From the NCBI GenBank assembly GCA_002345545.1, contig DDVW01000070.1, positions 1 to 49,442 on the forward strand: a DNA stretch of 49,442 nt. The letters run 5' to 3'. Below, in pieces: positions 17,919 to 29,680 of this stretch; the stretch's first letter is position 1; each line of letters begins with the position of its first letter. The notes below the pieces were generated by a model that saw nothing but the letters and a program-made list of their open reading frames with translations, made no database searches and was not told the DNA's origin. A program made the translations under genes and the position numbers. This DNA comes from Stenotrophomonas sp. UBA2302. GTDB lineage: Bacteria > Pseudomonadota > Gammaproteobacteria > Xanthomonadales > Xanthomonadaceae.

Positions 17919-18962
17919 TCAGCTTGCCGCAAGCGCCTGGCTGGCATCGGTGATCGTGCCCAGCTCATGCAACACCGCGGTGGCATAGCAGCCTGGCGGC
18001 AACGCAAAGGAGATTTCCAGCACATCCGGCTGCAACCACTGGTGCTGCAGCAGTGCCGGCCGCAGGCGCAGCGAGCGCCGCTCCTGCTTCAGGCCGGCCG
18101 CTTCCAGCCCCGCGCGCAATGCCAGCGCCTGCTCATCGGCCAGCGCCGCTGATTCCAGTGCCAGCGCCTCGCCAGTGGAGCGCAACTCGCCCACACCCCA
18201 CAACGGCCCGCTGGGATGGATGTCGAAACGTGCCAGGCGCTCGGCCAGCACCTCGCTCATCGGCTCGGGGCCGAATACCGAACGGCTGCCGTCCAGCATC
18301 CATACCTCGCCCTCCAGCGGCCGGTCCCAGTTCCCCTGCTCCACTCGCGCGGCCAGCACACGGTTGAACAGCGCCGAACGGGCCGCGGACAGCAGCATCG
18401 AACGCTGGTCCTGGCGCACCCGGCGCCCGCCGAACATCGCCAATGCCGCCGGCACATTGCCGCCGTCACGGCCAAAGCGCTGCTCGCCAAACCAGTTCGG
18501 CAGGCCGCGCGCGGCAATGGTCTGCAGCCGTGCGTCGATCGCCGCCACATCGCCCTGCACGTCGCGCAGCACCAGCCTGAAACGGTTGCCGGCCAGCGCG
18601 CCGCGCTGCAGCTTGCGGTTGTGCCAGGTGGCCGAGACCACATGGATCTCATCGGATTCCAGCGTGGCAATGTCCGGCGACACGCGCTTGGGCAGGTGCA
18701 CGCTGAAACGCTGCGTGGTCACCGCATGGCGGTCCTTCTGGCCGGCGTAGCTGACGCCCATCTCCGGAATGCCCGCCCACTGTGCCAGCCGCTTGGCCAC
18801 GGCCACGGTATTGGCGCCACGCTTGCGGATCTCCAGCAGCAGGTGCTCGCCTTCGCCCGTCGCCTCGAATGCGGACAACTCATCGACCTGGAAATCTTCC
18901 GGCACTGTGCGGATGGCCGCGCTCAGCAGCGGCTCGCCGAACGCCAGCGGCAGCGCGCTCAC
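17919..18962 (-). CDS. truD: tRNA pseudouridine(13) synthase TruD
   Basis: A 347-residue enzyme that makes pseudouridine at position 13 of tRNA-Glu. The family motif GQKDRHA carries the catalytic Asp; [13 protein letters not shown] and NRFRLVLRD are also typical. The start is GTG at 18962, overlapping the ispF stop as GTGA; the longer frame upstream lies inside ispF. Length equals E. coli TruD. The order ispD-ispF-truD-surE is common; here the Smr gene stands between truD and surE. Confidence 0.93.
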   Translation of the reverse strand: MSALPLAFGEPLLSAAIRTVPEDFQVDELSAFEATGEGEHLLLEIRKRGANTVAVAKRLAQWAGIPEMGVSYAGQKDRHAVTTQRFSVHLPKRVSPDIATLESDEIHVVSATWHNRKLQRGALAGNRFRLVLRDVQGDVAAIDARLQTIAARGLPNWFGEQRFGRDGGNVPAALAMFGGRRVRQDQRSMLLSAARSALFNRVLAARVEQGNWDRPLEGEVWMLDGSRSVFGPEPMSEVLAERLARFDIHPSGPLWGVGELRSTGEALALESAALADEQALALRAGLEAAGLKQERRSLRLRPALLQHQWLQPDVLEISFALPPGCYATAVLHELGTITDASQALAAS

Positions 18963-19459
18963 AGCGCCACCAGCAATACGGCGACCTGCGCGGCGATGCC
19001 TTCCTCGCGACCGGTGAAACCGAGCTTCTCGCTGGTGGTGGCCTTGATGCTGACCCGCTCCAGTTCGATCCCCAGCAACTGCGCGACCTGCTCGCGCATC
19101 GCCAGCGCATGCGGGCCGACCTTGGGCCGTTCGCAGATCACGGTGATGTCGGCATTGCCGACCTGCCAGCCACGTTCGGCCAGCAGCGCGTTGCAATGAC
19201 TGACGAACCGGCTGCTGTCCGCGCCCTTCCAGCGGTCATCCGACGGCGGAAAATGCACGCCGATATCGCCCAGCGCCAACGCACCGAGCATCGCATCGCA
19301 CAGCGCGTGCAGGACCACATCGCCATCGCTGTGCGCCAGCACGCCGCAACGATGCGGAACGCGCACGCCGCCGAGCATGACGTGGTCACCCTCGCCGAAC
19401 ACATGCACGTCATAGCCCTGGCCGATGCGGATCGGCGGGAAGGAAACAGGATTGCTCAT
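18959..19459 (-). CDS. ispF: 2-C-methyl-D-erythritol 2,4-cyclodiphosphate synthase
   Basis: A 166-residue enzyme of the MEP isoprenoid pathway that closes the cyclodiphosphate ring. Motifs are [10 protein letters not shown] with metal ligands Asp and His, [20 protein letters not shown], and C-terminal [19 protein letters not shown]. The ATG at 19459 (MSNPVSF) is chosen over an in-frame GTG four codons upstream. It follows ispD by 51 bp and overlaps truD by 4 bp. Confidence 0.95.
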   Translation of the reverse strand: MSNPVSFPPIRIGQGYDVHVFGEGDHVMLGGVRVPHRCGVLAHSDGDVVLHALCDAMLGALALGDIGVHFPPSDDRWKGADSSRFVSHCNALLAERGWQVGNADITVICERPKVGPHALAMREQVAQLLGIELERVSIKATTSEKLGFTGREEGIAAQVAVLLVAL

Positions 19460-19510
19460 GGAATTTGCCACTTCTGCTCAAAGCCGGCACCGGCAGCGCC
19501 AGCGGTCGGA

Positions 19511-20212
19511 TCAGCTGCCGCGACGCGACAGCTCGAATTCAAATCGCGCCAGATCGGCTGGCGTGGTGACCTTGAAATTGCTCTCGTCACCTTCCACCAG
19601 CAGCGGCCGCGCGCCCTGGCGCTCCATCGCCATCGCCTCGTCGGTCACTTCGACGCCAGCGGCGGAAGCCTCCATCAGCGCACGGGTAAGCTGGTGACGG
19701 CGGAACAACTGCGGCGTCAACGCGCGCCATAGCCGCTCACGTGGCTCGGTGCGGTCGATACCGCCATCATCGCCGGCACGCTTGAGGGTATCGCGTACCG
19801 GGGCCGCCAGAATCGCGCCGACCGGATCCATACGCCCCACCTCCAGCAGACGCCCCAGATCCACGGCCGCCAGATTCGGGCGCGCGGCATCATGGACCAG
19901 CACGAAATCGTCGGCGCGGACGCTGTCCGGCAAAGCCTGCAGCCCGGCCAGCACCGACAGTGCGCGGGTCTCACCGCCAGTGCAGGTCAGCACCGGTTTG
20001 TCGGCAAACGCGCTCCAGCCCGGCCAGTCCGCGTCATTCTCGGCGATCACCACCATGACTCCGGCCACACCGGGATGCGACAGCAGTGCTTCCAGCGTGT
20101 GCGCCAGCAACGGCTGGCCACCGGCCTGCAGATACTGCTTGGGCAGCGCGCCACCAAAGCGGGTGCCACGCCCGGCGGCCGGCACCACCGCCCAGACCTG
20201 GGTCACGCTCAT
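19511..20212 (-). CDS. ispD: 2-C-methyl-D-erythritol 4-phosphate cytidylyltransferase
   Basis: A 233-residue cytidylyltransferase, third step of the MEP pathway. It has the nucleotide-binding [25 protein letters not shown], and [12 protein letters not shown] plus [16 protein letters not shown] near the end. Start overlaps the ftsB stop by ATGA. It forms the ftsB-ispD-ispF set with its neighbours. Confidence 0.95.
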   Translation of the reverse strand: MSVTQVWAVVPAAGRGTRFGGALPKQYLQAGGQPLLAHTLEALLSHPGVAGVMVVIAENDADWPGWSAFADKPVLTCTGGETRALSVLAGLQALPDSVRADDFVLVHDAARPNLAAVDLGRLLEVGRMDPVGAILAAPVRDTLKRAGDDGGIDRTEPRERLWRALTPQLFRRHQLTRALMEASAAGVEVTDEAMAMERQGARPLLVEGDESNFKVTTPADLARFEFELSRRGS

Positions 20213-20562
20213 GGCAATTCCTCCGAGGGATTGGACGGATTGCCTTGCCCGCCGCCTGCCGCAGCGCGCGTCGTCACCGGTGCGTTTTCCACCACCCGGT
20301 AGAACTTCTCGCCCGGCTTGATCATGCCCAGCTCGCTGCGTGCCCGCTCTTCGATGGCGGCCTCGCCTTCCTTCAGGTCCTTGACCTCGGCAGCGAGCGC
20401 ATCATTGCGCTGCTGCAGACCTTCGTTGTCGCGTTTCTGGCTGGCGACCTGGGCTTCGAGCATCATCACTTCACCCGAATTGCCCGGGCCGAACCAGAAG
20501 CGGTACTGCAGCAATGCCAGCAGTACCGCGAGCACCAGCAGCAGCCAGCGCCAGTTGCGCAT
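20209..20562 (-). CDS. ftsB: Cell division protein FtsB
   Basis: A 117-residue bitopic protein: one transmembrane helix at about residues 5-20 followed by a periplasmic coiled coil at about 30-70 ([13 protein letters not shown]...[13 protein letters not shown]). The motif [17 protein letters not shown] is the FtsB signature. With FtsL and FtsQ it forms the trimeric divisome activator. It is slightly longer than E. coli FtsB through a polar C-terminal tail. It starts 3 bp after the end of eno and overlaps ispD by 4 bp, as in many gammaproteobacteria. Confidence 0.93.
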   Translation of the reverse strand: MRNWRWLLLVLAVLLALLQYRFWFGPGNSGEVMMLEAQVASQKRDNEGLQQRNDALAAEVKDLKEGEAAIEERARSELGMIKPGEKFYRVVENAPVTTRAAAGGGQGNPSNPSEELP

Positions 20563-20565
20563 GGC

Positions 20566-21927
<1,362 letters not shown>

Positions 21928-22034
21928 CTAAACGAAGCCGGTATCCGCGCGGCGCGTTGCTTACCGTTGAAAGCGGCAATTGCAGACACAGCTGAACGGT
22001 ATGGGCAGTATTCCGCACCTTGCGCACGACCGCT

Positions 22035-22062
22035 GCGGACGACCTGGCGGCAGGTCATCCGC
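22035..22062 (-). terminator. Hairpin just past kdsA
   Basis: GCGGACGACCT / AGGTCATCCGC form an 11 bp stem with one mismatch and a six-base loop, 9 bp beyond the kdsA stop. No T run follows on the minus strand, so it may only attenuate transcription toward eno. Confidence 0.4.
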
Positions 22063-22070
22063 GCCCGGGG

Positions 22071-22904
22071 TCACACGCCGGATTCGAGGAAACCGTTCTT
22101 CTTGGTGATCGAATCCAGCGCCAGCAGGGTTTCCAGCAGCGCCTCCATCTTGTCCAGCGGCCATGCATTGGGGCCGTCGGACAGCGCCTTGGAGGGATCC
22201 GGATGGGTCTCGGCAAACAGCCCGGCCACGCCCACCGCCACCGCCGCCCGCGCCAGCACCGGCACGAACTCGCGCTGGCCGCCCGAACTGCTGCCCTGCC
22301 CGCCCGGCAACTGCACCGAATGGGTGGCATCGAACACCACCGGGCACTGCGTCTCGCGCATCACCGCCAGCGAGCGCATGTCGCTGACCAGGTTGTTGTA
22401 GCCGAAGCTGGCGCCGCGCTCGCAGACCATGATGGCGTCGTTGCCGGTGGACCTGGCCTTCTCCACAACCGGCTTCATGTCCCACGGCGACAGGAACTGG
22501 CCCTTCTTGATATTCACCGGCTTGCCGGCACTGCACACCTTCTTGATGAAGTCGGTCTGCCGCACCAGGAAAGCCGGGGTCTGCAGCACGTCCACCACCG
22601 AGGCGACCTCGTCCATCGGCGTGTATTCATGCACGTCGGTCAGCACCGGCACGCCGATCTGCTTTTTCACCTCGGCCAGCACCTTCAGCCCTTCTTCCAG
22701 CCCGGGGCCACGGAAGCTGGTGCCGGAGGTGCGGTTGGCCTTGTCGAAGCTGGACTTGAAGATGAAGTTCATCCCCAGCTTGCCGGTGATCTCCTTCAGC
22801 CTGCCGGCAGTATCGAGCTGCAGTTGCATCGACTCGATCACACACGGGCCGGCGATCAGGAACAACGGCTGGTCCAGGCCGACTTCGAATCCACAGAGTT
22901 TCAT
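22071..22904 (-). CDS. kdsA: 3-deoxy-8-phosphooctulonate (KDO-8-P) synthase
   Basis: A 277-residue aldolase that condenses phosphoenolpyruvate and arabinose 5-phosphate for the KDO of lipopolysaccharide. Motifs are [33 protein letters not shown] and [13 protein letters not shown]. The metal-independent form (Asn instead of Cys in [14 protein letters not shown] contexts) is not resolved here. It lies between pyrG and eno, the same order as in E. coli relatives pyrG-kdsA-eno of this group. Confidence 0.96.
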   Translation of the reverse strand: MKLCGFEVGLDQPLFLIAGPCVIESMQLQLDTAGRLKEITGKLGMNFIFKSSFDKANRTSGTSFRGPGLEEGLKVLAEVKKQIGVPVLTDVHEYTPMDEVASVVDVLQTPAFLVRQTDFIKKVCSAGKPVNIKKGQFLSPWDMKPVVEKARSTGNDAIMVCERGASFGYNNLVSDMRSLAVMRETQCPVVFDATHSVQLPGGQGSSSGGQREFVPVLARAAVAVGVAGLFAETHPDPSKALSDGPNAWPLDKMEALLETLLALDSITKKNGFLESGV

Positions 22905-23013
22905 GCTGTTTCTCGCTTAACTAGGAGGTCAGACAAGGGACAGGTGAAGATGGGCGGAAAAGGCAAGGTCTGTCCACCCGTCTGCCTTTCCCCTCCACCC
23001 GTTCCGGCAACAC

Positions 23014-24687
<1,674 letters not shown>

Positions 24688-24758
24688 TCACTTGCCTCCC
24701 GGAAAGCCCTAGTTTAAAGGTTGTCGCAGCAACACCCAAGCGCGGATGTGGCGACATC

Positions 24759-24791
24759 AAAAAAAGACGCCCCGGCCTGCGCCGGGGCGTC
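24759..24791 (-). terminator. Rho-independent terminator for the small secreted protein
   Basis: GACGCCCCGGC-N4-GCCGGGGCGTC is a perfect 11 bp stem, followed on the minus strand by seven T. It ends the gene at 24814-25065 before pyrG. Confidence 0.9.
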
Positions 24792-24813
24792 CACAAACCG
24801 TTTGAAATCCGCG

Positions 24814-25065
24814 TCAACGACGGCGGCTTTCTTCTTCCTCTTCCTCGCGCGGGGCCGGCTGATCGGCCCTGGCCTTTTCCTGTGCGGCAGCGGCGGCACG
24901 GCGCTTGGCCTTCTGCTCCGCCTCGACCTGCGCCTTGTCCACAGGGGCATCCTGGGCGGCGCCTGCCGTCTTCTTCTCCTTGTCCGCGCTCTGCGCCATC
25001 ACCAGCGGAGCGGCGACCACCGCGGCGGCAATCGCCGCCAGCACCAGCATCTTCGATGTTTTCAT
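24814..25065 (-). CDS. Small secreted, highly charged protein, function unknown
   Basis: An 83-residue protein with a Sec signal peptide (MKTSKMLVLAAIAAAVVAAPLVMAQ). The mature part of about 58 residues is rich in Ala, Lys, Glu and Arg, with a central stretch of K/R/A/E likely to be helical and an acidic run then RRR at the end. It has no known domain. Its own terminator (24759-24791) shows it is a separate transcription unit from pyrG. A periplasmic role is likely, but no function can be given. Confidence 0.65.
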   Translation of the reverse strand: MKTSKMLVLAAIAAAVVAAPLVMAQSADKEKKTAGAAQDAPVDKAQVEAEQKAKRRAAAAAQEKARADQPAPREEEEEESRRR

Positions 25066-25225
25066 CCGGACATCTCCTCAAAACTCGCGCGCCAGACGGC
25101 GGCGCAGGGATTGGAACCGCCTACAGGATACGCGCACCCGACCGGCCGTGCCCTGAATATCCCGCGTGCAAAAATCACCGTCAGCCCGCACACTCGCGGG
25201 TCAGTTTTGCGCCCTGCCGAGACAC

Positions 25226-27115
25226 ATGAACACCCGTTACAACGCCGCCGACATCGAAGTCCTTTCCGGTCTGGACCCGGTGAAACGCCGTCCTGGCATG
25301 TACACTGACACCACCCGTCCCAATCACCTGGCGCAGGAAGTCATCGACAACTCGGTCGACGAAGCCCTGGCCGGGCATGCCAGAACGGTGGAGGTCACGC
25401 TGTTCAAGGATGGCAGCTGCGAGGTCAGCGATGACGGCCGCGGCATGCCGGTGGACATCCACCCGGAAGAAGGCATCCCCGGTGTCGAGCTGATCCTCAC
25501 CCGCCTGCATGCCGGCGGCAAATTCAGCAACCGCAACTACACCTTCAGCGGCGGCCTGCATGGCGTCGGCGTGTCGGTGGTGAACGCCCTGTCCACCCTG
25601 GTGGAAATCCACATCCGCCGCGACGGCAGCGAGCATCGCATCACCTTCCGCAACGGCGACCGTGCCAGCCCGCTGGAAGTAGTGGGCAGCGTCGGCAAGA
25701 AGAACACCGGCACGCGACTGCACTTCTGGCCGGACCCGAAGTATTTCGATACCGCCAAATTCAATGTGCGCGCCCTGCGCCACCTGCTGCGCGCCAAGGC
25801 CGTGCTGTGCCCGGGGCTGACCGTCAAGCTCACCGACGAGGCCACCGGCGAGGTCGACACCTGGTATTACGAGGACGGCCTGCGCGACTACCTGAAAGCC
25901 GAGCTGGGCGAGTGCGAAATGCTGCCGGCCGAGCTGTTCACCGGCAGCCTGAAAAAGGAAACCGAGATCGTCGACTGGGCGGTGGCCTGGCTGCCGGAAG
26001 GCGAGCTGGTGCAGGAAAGCTACGTCAACCTGATTCCCACCGCGCAACACGGCACCCACGCCAACGGCCTGCGCACCGGCCTGACCGAGGCGCTGCGCGA
26101 GTTCTGCGACTTCCGCAACCTGCTGCCGCGTGGCGTCAAGCTGGCGCCAGAGGACGTCTGGGACCGGGTGTCGTTCGTGCTGTCGCTGAAGATGACCGAC
26201 CCGCAGTTCAGTGGCCAGACCAAGGAACGCCTGTCCTCGCGCCAGGCCGCCGGTTTCGTCGAGGGCGCCGCGCATGATGCCTTCAGCCTACTGCTGAACC
26301 AGAACGTGGAGGTCGGCGAGAAGATCGCGCAGATCGCCATCGACCGCGCCAGCGCGCGGCTCAAGACCGAAAAGCAGGTCACCCGCAAGAAGGTCACCCA
26401 GGGTCCGGCCCTGCCCGGCAAGCTGGCCGACTGCATCAGCCAGGACCTGTCGCGCACCGAGCTGTTCCTGGTCGAGGGTGACTCGGCCGGCGGCAGCGCC
26501 AAGCAGGCCCGCGACAAGGACTTCCAGGCGATCCTGCCGCTGCGCGGCAAGATCCTGAACACCTGGGAAGTGGCCTCCGGCAGCGTGCTGGCCTCCGAGG
26601 AAGTGCACAACCTGGCCGTGGCCATCGGCTGCGACCCGGGCAAGGACGACCTGTCCGGCCTGCGTTACGGCAAGGTGGTGATCCTGGCCGACGCCGACTC
26701 CGACGGCCTGCACATCGCCACCCTGCTGACCGCGCTGTTCCTGAAGCACTTCCCGGCGCTGGTCGATGCCGGCCACGTATTTGTGGCGATGCCGCCGCTG
26801 TTCCGCGTCGACGTGGGCAAGCAGGTGTTCTATGCACTGGACGAGGACGAAAAGCGCTCGCTGCTGGAGAAGATCCAGCGCGAGAAGCTCAAGGGCCAGG
26901 TCAACGTCACCCGCTTCAAGGGCCTGGGCGAGATGAACCCGCAGCAGTTGCGCGAGTCCACCATCCATCCCGATACCCGCCGGCTGGTGCAGCTGACGGT
27001 TGATGACGGCGAACAGACCCGCTCGCTGATGGACATGCTGCTGGCCAAGAAGCGCGCGCCTGATCGCAAGCAGTGGTTGGAGAACAAGGGCGACCTGGCT
27101 TCGCTGGAAGTCTGA
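25226..27115 (+). CDS. parE: DNA topoisomerase IV subunit B
   Basis: A 629-residue type IIA topoisomerase ATPase subunit, which with ParC separates linked daughter chromosomes. The GHKL ATPase shows DNSVDEALAG, DDGRGMPVD and GGLHGVGVSVVNAL; the QTK loop reads QTKERLSSRQ; the TOPRIM domain has EGDSAGGSAKQARD and DADSDGLHIATLL. It lacks the large GyrB insertion and matches E. coli ParE in length. The ATG at 25226 begins MNTRYNAADIEVLSGL, which fits ParE; the frame is open upstream. Its last 37 bp, including the stop, are repeated three more times downstream (27078-27455). Confidence 0.95.
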   Translation: MNTRYNAADIEVLSGLDPVKRRPGMYTDTTRPNHLAQEVIDNSVDEALAGHARTVEVTLFKDGSCEVSDDGRGMPVDIHPEEGIPGVELILTRLHAGGKFSNRNYTFSGGLHGVGVSVVNALSTLVEIHIRRDGSEHRITFRNGDRASPLEVVGSVGKKNTGTRLHFWPDPKYFDTAKFNVRALRHLLRAKAVLCPGLTVKLTDEATGEVDTWYYEDGLRDYLKAELGECEMLPAELFTGSLKKETEIVDWAVAWLPEGELVQESYVNLIPTAQHGTHANGLRTGLTEALREFCDFRNLLPRGVKLAPEDVWDRVSFVLSLKMTDPQFSGQTKERLSSRQAAGFVEGAAHDAFSLLLNQNVEVGEKIAQIAIDRASARLKTEKQVTRKKVTQGPALPGKLADCISQDLSRTELFLVEGDSAGGSAKQARDKDFQAILPLRGKILNTWEVASGSVLASEEVHNLAVAIGCDPGKDDLSGLRYGKVVILADADSDGLHIATLLTALFLKHFPALVDAGHVFVAMPPLFRVDVGKQVFYALDEDEKRSLLEKIQREKLKGQVNVTRFKGLGEMNPQQLRESTIHPDTRRLVQLTVDDGEQTRSLMDMLLAKKRAPDRKQWLENKGDLASLEV

Positions 27116-27455
27116 TCCCGGCAATTCACCGCTCCCGGCAGTGGCGACGACACCAGCATTCCCGAAACGGACAGGACTAGCTGGCGCGATTGGAGAACAA
27201 GGGCGACCTGGCCTCGCTGGAAGTCTGAATCCCGGCAATTCACCGCTCCCGGCCGTGGCGACGGCGCCAGCATTCCCGAAACGGACAGGACCGCCTGGCG
27301 CGGCTGGAGAACAAGGGCGACCTGGCTTCGCTGGAAGTCTGATCCCGGCAATTCACCGCTCCCGGCCGTGGCGACGGCGCCAGCATTCCCGAAACGGACA
27401 GGATCGCCTGGCGCGGCTGGAGAACAAGGGCGACCTGGCTTCGCTGGAAGTCTGA
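27078..27455 (+). repeat. Tandem repeat of the parE 3' end (3.3 units of 113-114 bp)
   Basis: Units start at 27079, 27192, 27306 and 27419, the last ending after 37 bp. Each unit holds the final 37 bp of parE, coding for ENKGDLASLEV plus TGA, followed by a 76-77 bp spacer beginning TCCCGGCAATTCACCGC. The four tails differ only at synonymous positions (TTG/CTG just before, GCT/GCC inside). The first spacer differs from the others at several sites; the second and third differ by one insertion and one substitution, so the latest duplication is recent. Only the first tail belongs to parE. Confidence 0.95.
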
Positions 27456-27460
27456 CTGCG

Positions 27461-27490
27461 TGCAGGAGCGGCATACGCCGCGAAACGGGC
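27461..27490 (+). repeat. REP-like palindromic element
   Basis: TGCAGGAGCGGCATACGCCG and the following CGAAACGGGC resemble the REP consensus of pseudomonads and xanthomonads (GGAGCGGC...GCCGCGAA). The stem GCGGC-N4-GCCGC is perfect. It begins six bases after the parE tail array ends. A reverse-oriented TTCGCGGC lies about 55 bp further on, giving a possible paired arrangement. I found no second full copy in the window. Confidence 0.45.
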
Positions 27491-27591
27491 AATGCTGCCG
27501 ATCCGGGAGCACTTGCCACCTGGTGATGTCCGTGCTTCGCGGCTTGCGCCACGCCGGCAAACATCCTTGCCGCTTCACCCGCAGCAACGAA

Positions 27592-27622
27592 AAAGCCCGC
27601 CATCACTGGCGGGCTTTGCGTT
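27592..27622. terminator. Bidirectional terminator between parE region and pit
   Basis: AAAGCCCGCC-N6-GGCGGGCTTT is a perfect 10 bp stem with A residues before it and TTTTT shortly after, so it can work on both strands. It ends the phosphate transporter transcript on the minus strand and any read-through from parE. Confidence 0.85.
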
Positions 27623-27642
27623 TTTCCGCAAGCGGGAACCGG

Positions 27643-28764
27643 TCAGTTCCAGCCGAACATCTTGAACAGCATCAGGATCAGATAGGCACAGCCACCTGCA
27701 GCCGGGATCGTCAGGATCCACGCCCACAGGATGCGCTCGATCACACCCAGACGCAGCGACTTGGGGTTCTTGGCAAAGCCGACACCCATGATCGCGGTGG
27801 AGATGCTGTGGGTGGTCGACACCGGCATACCGAAGTGCGCGGCCAGGGTCAGGATCGTGGCCGAACTGGTTTCTGCGGCAAAACCATGGATCGGATGCAG
27901 CTTGACCATCTTGTGGCCCAGGGTCTTGATGATCTTCCAGCCGCCGGAAGCGGTACCGGCCGCCATCACCACCGCACAGGTCAGTACGATCCACATCGCG
28001 ATGCCGTCGCCACCATGGGTGTCCGGATGCATGAAGCCCAGCCACGACGGCAGGTCATTCAGCGCACCGGTCGCCTCGGCACCGATCAGGGTCATCGCGA
28101 TGATGCCCATGGTCTTCTGCGCATCGTTGTGGCCGTGGGCGAAGCCCATGTAGGCCGCGGAGACGATCTGCGCCTTGCCGAAGAAGGCGTTGACCCAGCG
28201 CGGACGCGCCAGGCGACCGAGCACGCCGCCAATGCGGGCCATGCCGGCGATGATCGCCCACAGCAGGCACATCACCACCACACCGAGGAAGAAGCCGGCG
28301 ATCGGCGAGGTGATCATCGGCACGAACACCTTCCACAGCAGGCCCTTGTTCTGCGCCCAGTTGCCGAGGTTCTGCGACCAGATCAGCGCATCCCAGTTGT
28401 TGTGTGCGGCGGCCAGGCCGGCGCCGCAAAGGCCGCCGATCAAGGCGTGCGATGAGGAGGACGGCAGGCCCTTCCACCAGGTGATCAGGTTCCAGACGAT
28501 ACCGCCGAGCAGCGCACACAGGATCACCTGCGGCGTCACATCGACCACCTCGGTGTTGATCAGGCCGTTGGCGATGGTCAACGCCACCGCGGTGCCGGTC
28601 AGCGCACCGATCAGGTTCATGAAGGCGGCCAGCATCACCGCCCAGCCGGGCGACAACACCTTGGTGGCCACCACGGTGGCAATGGAGTTGGCGGTGTCGT
28701 GGAAGCCGTTGATGAACTCGAAGACGAGCGCGGCCAGGATCACCACCAGGACTAGGGTGAGCAT
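27643..28764 (-). CDS. Low-affinity inorganic phosphate transporter (Pit family)
   Basis: A 373-residue inner-membrane carrier with about ten segments. It carries the PiT signature GFHDTANSIATVVATKVLSP near the N-terminus and its second copy GFAHGHNDAQKTMGIIAM in the C-terminal half, as expected for internal duplication. Pit proteins import phosphate, usually as a metal-phosphate complex, with protons. It follows by 12 bp a DUF47 gene, the usual regulatory partner. A strong bidirectional terminator lies just downstream. Confidence 0.93.
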   Translation of the reverse strand: MLTLVLVVILAALVFEFINGFHDTANSIATVVATKVLSPGWAVMLAAFMNLIGALTGTAVALTIANGLINTEVVDVTPQVILCALLGGIVWNLITWWKGLPSSSSHALIGGLCGAGLAAAHNNWDALIWSQNLGNWAQNKGLLWKVFVPMITSPIAGFFLGVVVMCLLWAIIAGMARIGGVLGRLARPRWVNAFFGKAQIVSAAYMGFAHGHNDAQKTMGIIAMTLIGAEATGALNDLPSWLGFMHPDTHGGDGIAMWIVLTCAVVMAAGTASGGWKIIKTLGHKMVKLHPIHGFAAETSSATILTLAAHFGMPVSTTHSISTAIMGVGFAKNPKSLRLGVIERILWAWILTIPAAGGCAYLILMLFKMFGWN

Positions 28765-28776
28765 CAGCAGACCCCG

Positions 28777-29403
28777 TCAGCTGTTCTTGAGCACGATCTG
28801 GTATGCCACCACACCCGCCTCACGGCAACGGTCGATGGCCTTTTCCAGAATCTCGAAGAATTCCTTGAGCAGGAACATCTGCAGGTTGTCCAGGCGCCCG
28901 GAATAGATGTCGCGATACAGCTCCAGCATCAGCCGGTCGGCCTCGTTTTCCAGCGCGCGCAGCTTTTCGTTCAGCGCGGTCATGCGATCCAGGTTCATGT
29001 GGCGCAGGTCGTTGACCATCTCCACCACCACCCCGGCAGCCTGTTCCAGCATCGCCGCGCGCGGCGCGAAGTCGATCTGTTCCAGGTGCTGCACCGCCAG
29101 CGAATAGCGGTCGGCGAACTTCTCGATCTGCTTGGGAATCTTGTACAGCGCCGAACCCAGCGCCTCGATGTCCTCGCGCTCGATCGGCGTCATGAAGCTG
29201 TCCACCAGCGCCTGGCTGATCTTGTCCGAGGCGGCGCGTTCGCGCAGACGCGCCAGCTTGAACGCATCCAGTGCCGGCTGGCGATCGGCTTCCCGCATCA
29301 TCGCGTGCAACGCCTTGGCGGCATCGGAAGCCGCCTGCGCGGCCTCATCAAGATAGGTGTAGAACTGCTTACCGGAGCCGAAAATGGTCTGCAACGAAAA
29401 CAT
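28777..29403 (-). CDS. DUF47/PhoU-like Pit accessory protein
   Basis: A 208-residue helical protein of the DUF47 family, related to PhoU. It begins MFSLQTIFGSGKQFYTYLDEAA; DNLQMFLLKEFFEILEKAIDRCREAGVV at the end is typical. The family is encoded with Pit transporters and adjusts their activity. The ATG at 29403 is preferred because the frame upstream shows no family similarity. The 277 bp to the next gene (divergent) holds the promoters of both; I see no other gene there. Confidence 0.9.
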   Translation of the reverse strand: MFSLQTIFGSGKQFYTYLDEAAQAASDAAKALHAMMREADRQPALDAFKLARLRERAASDKISQALVDSFMTPIEREDIEALGSALYKIPKQIEKFADRYSLAVQHLEQIDFAPRAAMLEQAAGVVVEMVNDLRHMNLDRMTALNEKLRALENEADRLMLELYRDIYSGRLDNLQMFLLKEFFEILEKAIDRCREAGVVAYQIVLKNS

Positions 29404-29680
29404 GGGGAGCCTATTCGCCGTCGCGGGAGGGACGGCACCGGCGTGAATTATGACTGCTAGATGGCATCTCGGGTATTCCTTCACGTTTTCCCGGCGCGGC
29501 ATGATGTCCGGTTAACGCCCCACAGCCCGCTTTTGCTAAGATGCGTGCGCGCCCGCCAGGCGCATCCTATGGACGACGACCCTCATCCCCCGCCGCGAAC
29601 CCCAGCGTGCCACACCCGTGGTGACGTGGTTGCCGCCTGCCTGACACACCCTCCCCTGCCACCAACCCGGGGAGAGTCCC

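Noticed and set aside
27141..27455. A 104-codon frame with repeated peptides inside the parE array
   Set aside because: The unit length is not a multiple of three in a steady way (113, 114, 113), so the peptide repeat breaks frame, and there is no ribosome site. The DNA repeat is real, the protein is not.
27078..27455. CRISPR array as explanation for the tandem repeats
   Set aside because: Both the repeat and the spacer are alike in every unit, and one part is the parE end; CRISPR spacers would be unique.
29404..29680. A metal-sensing riboswitch before the CorC-like gene
   Set aside because: The 277 bp leader was looked at for a manganese or magnesium riboswitch core, but I could not find a convincing conserved pattern.
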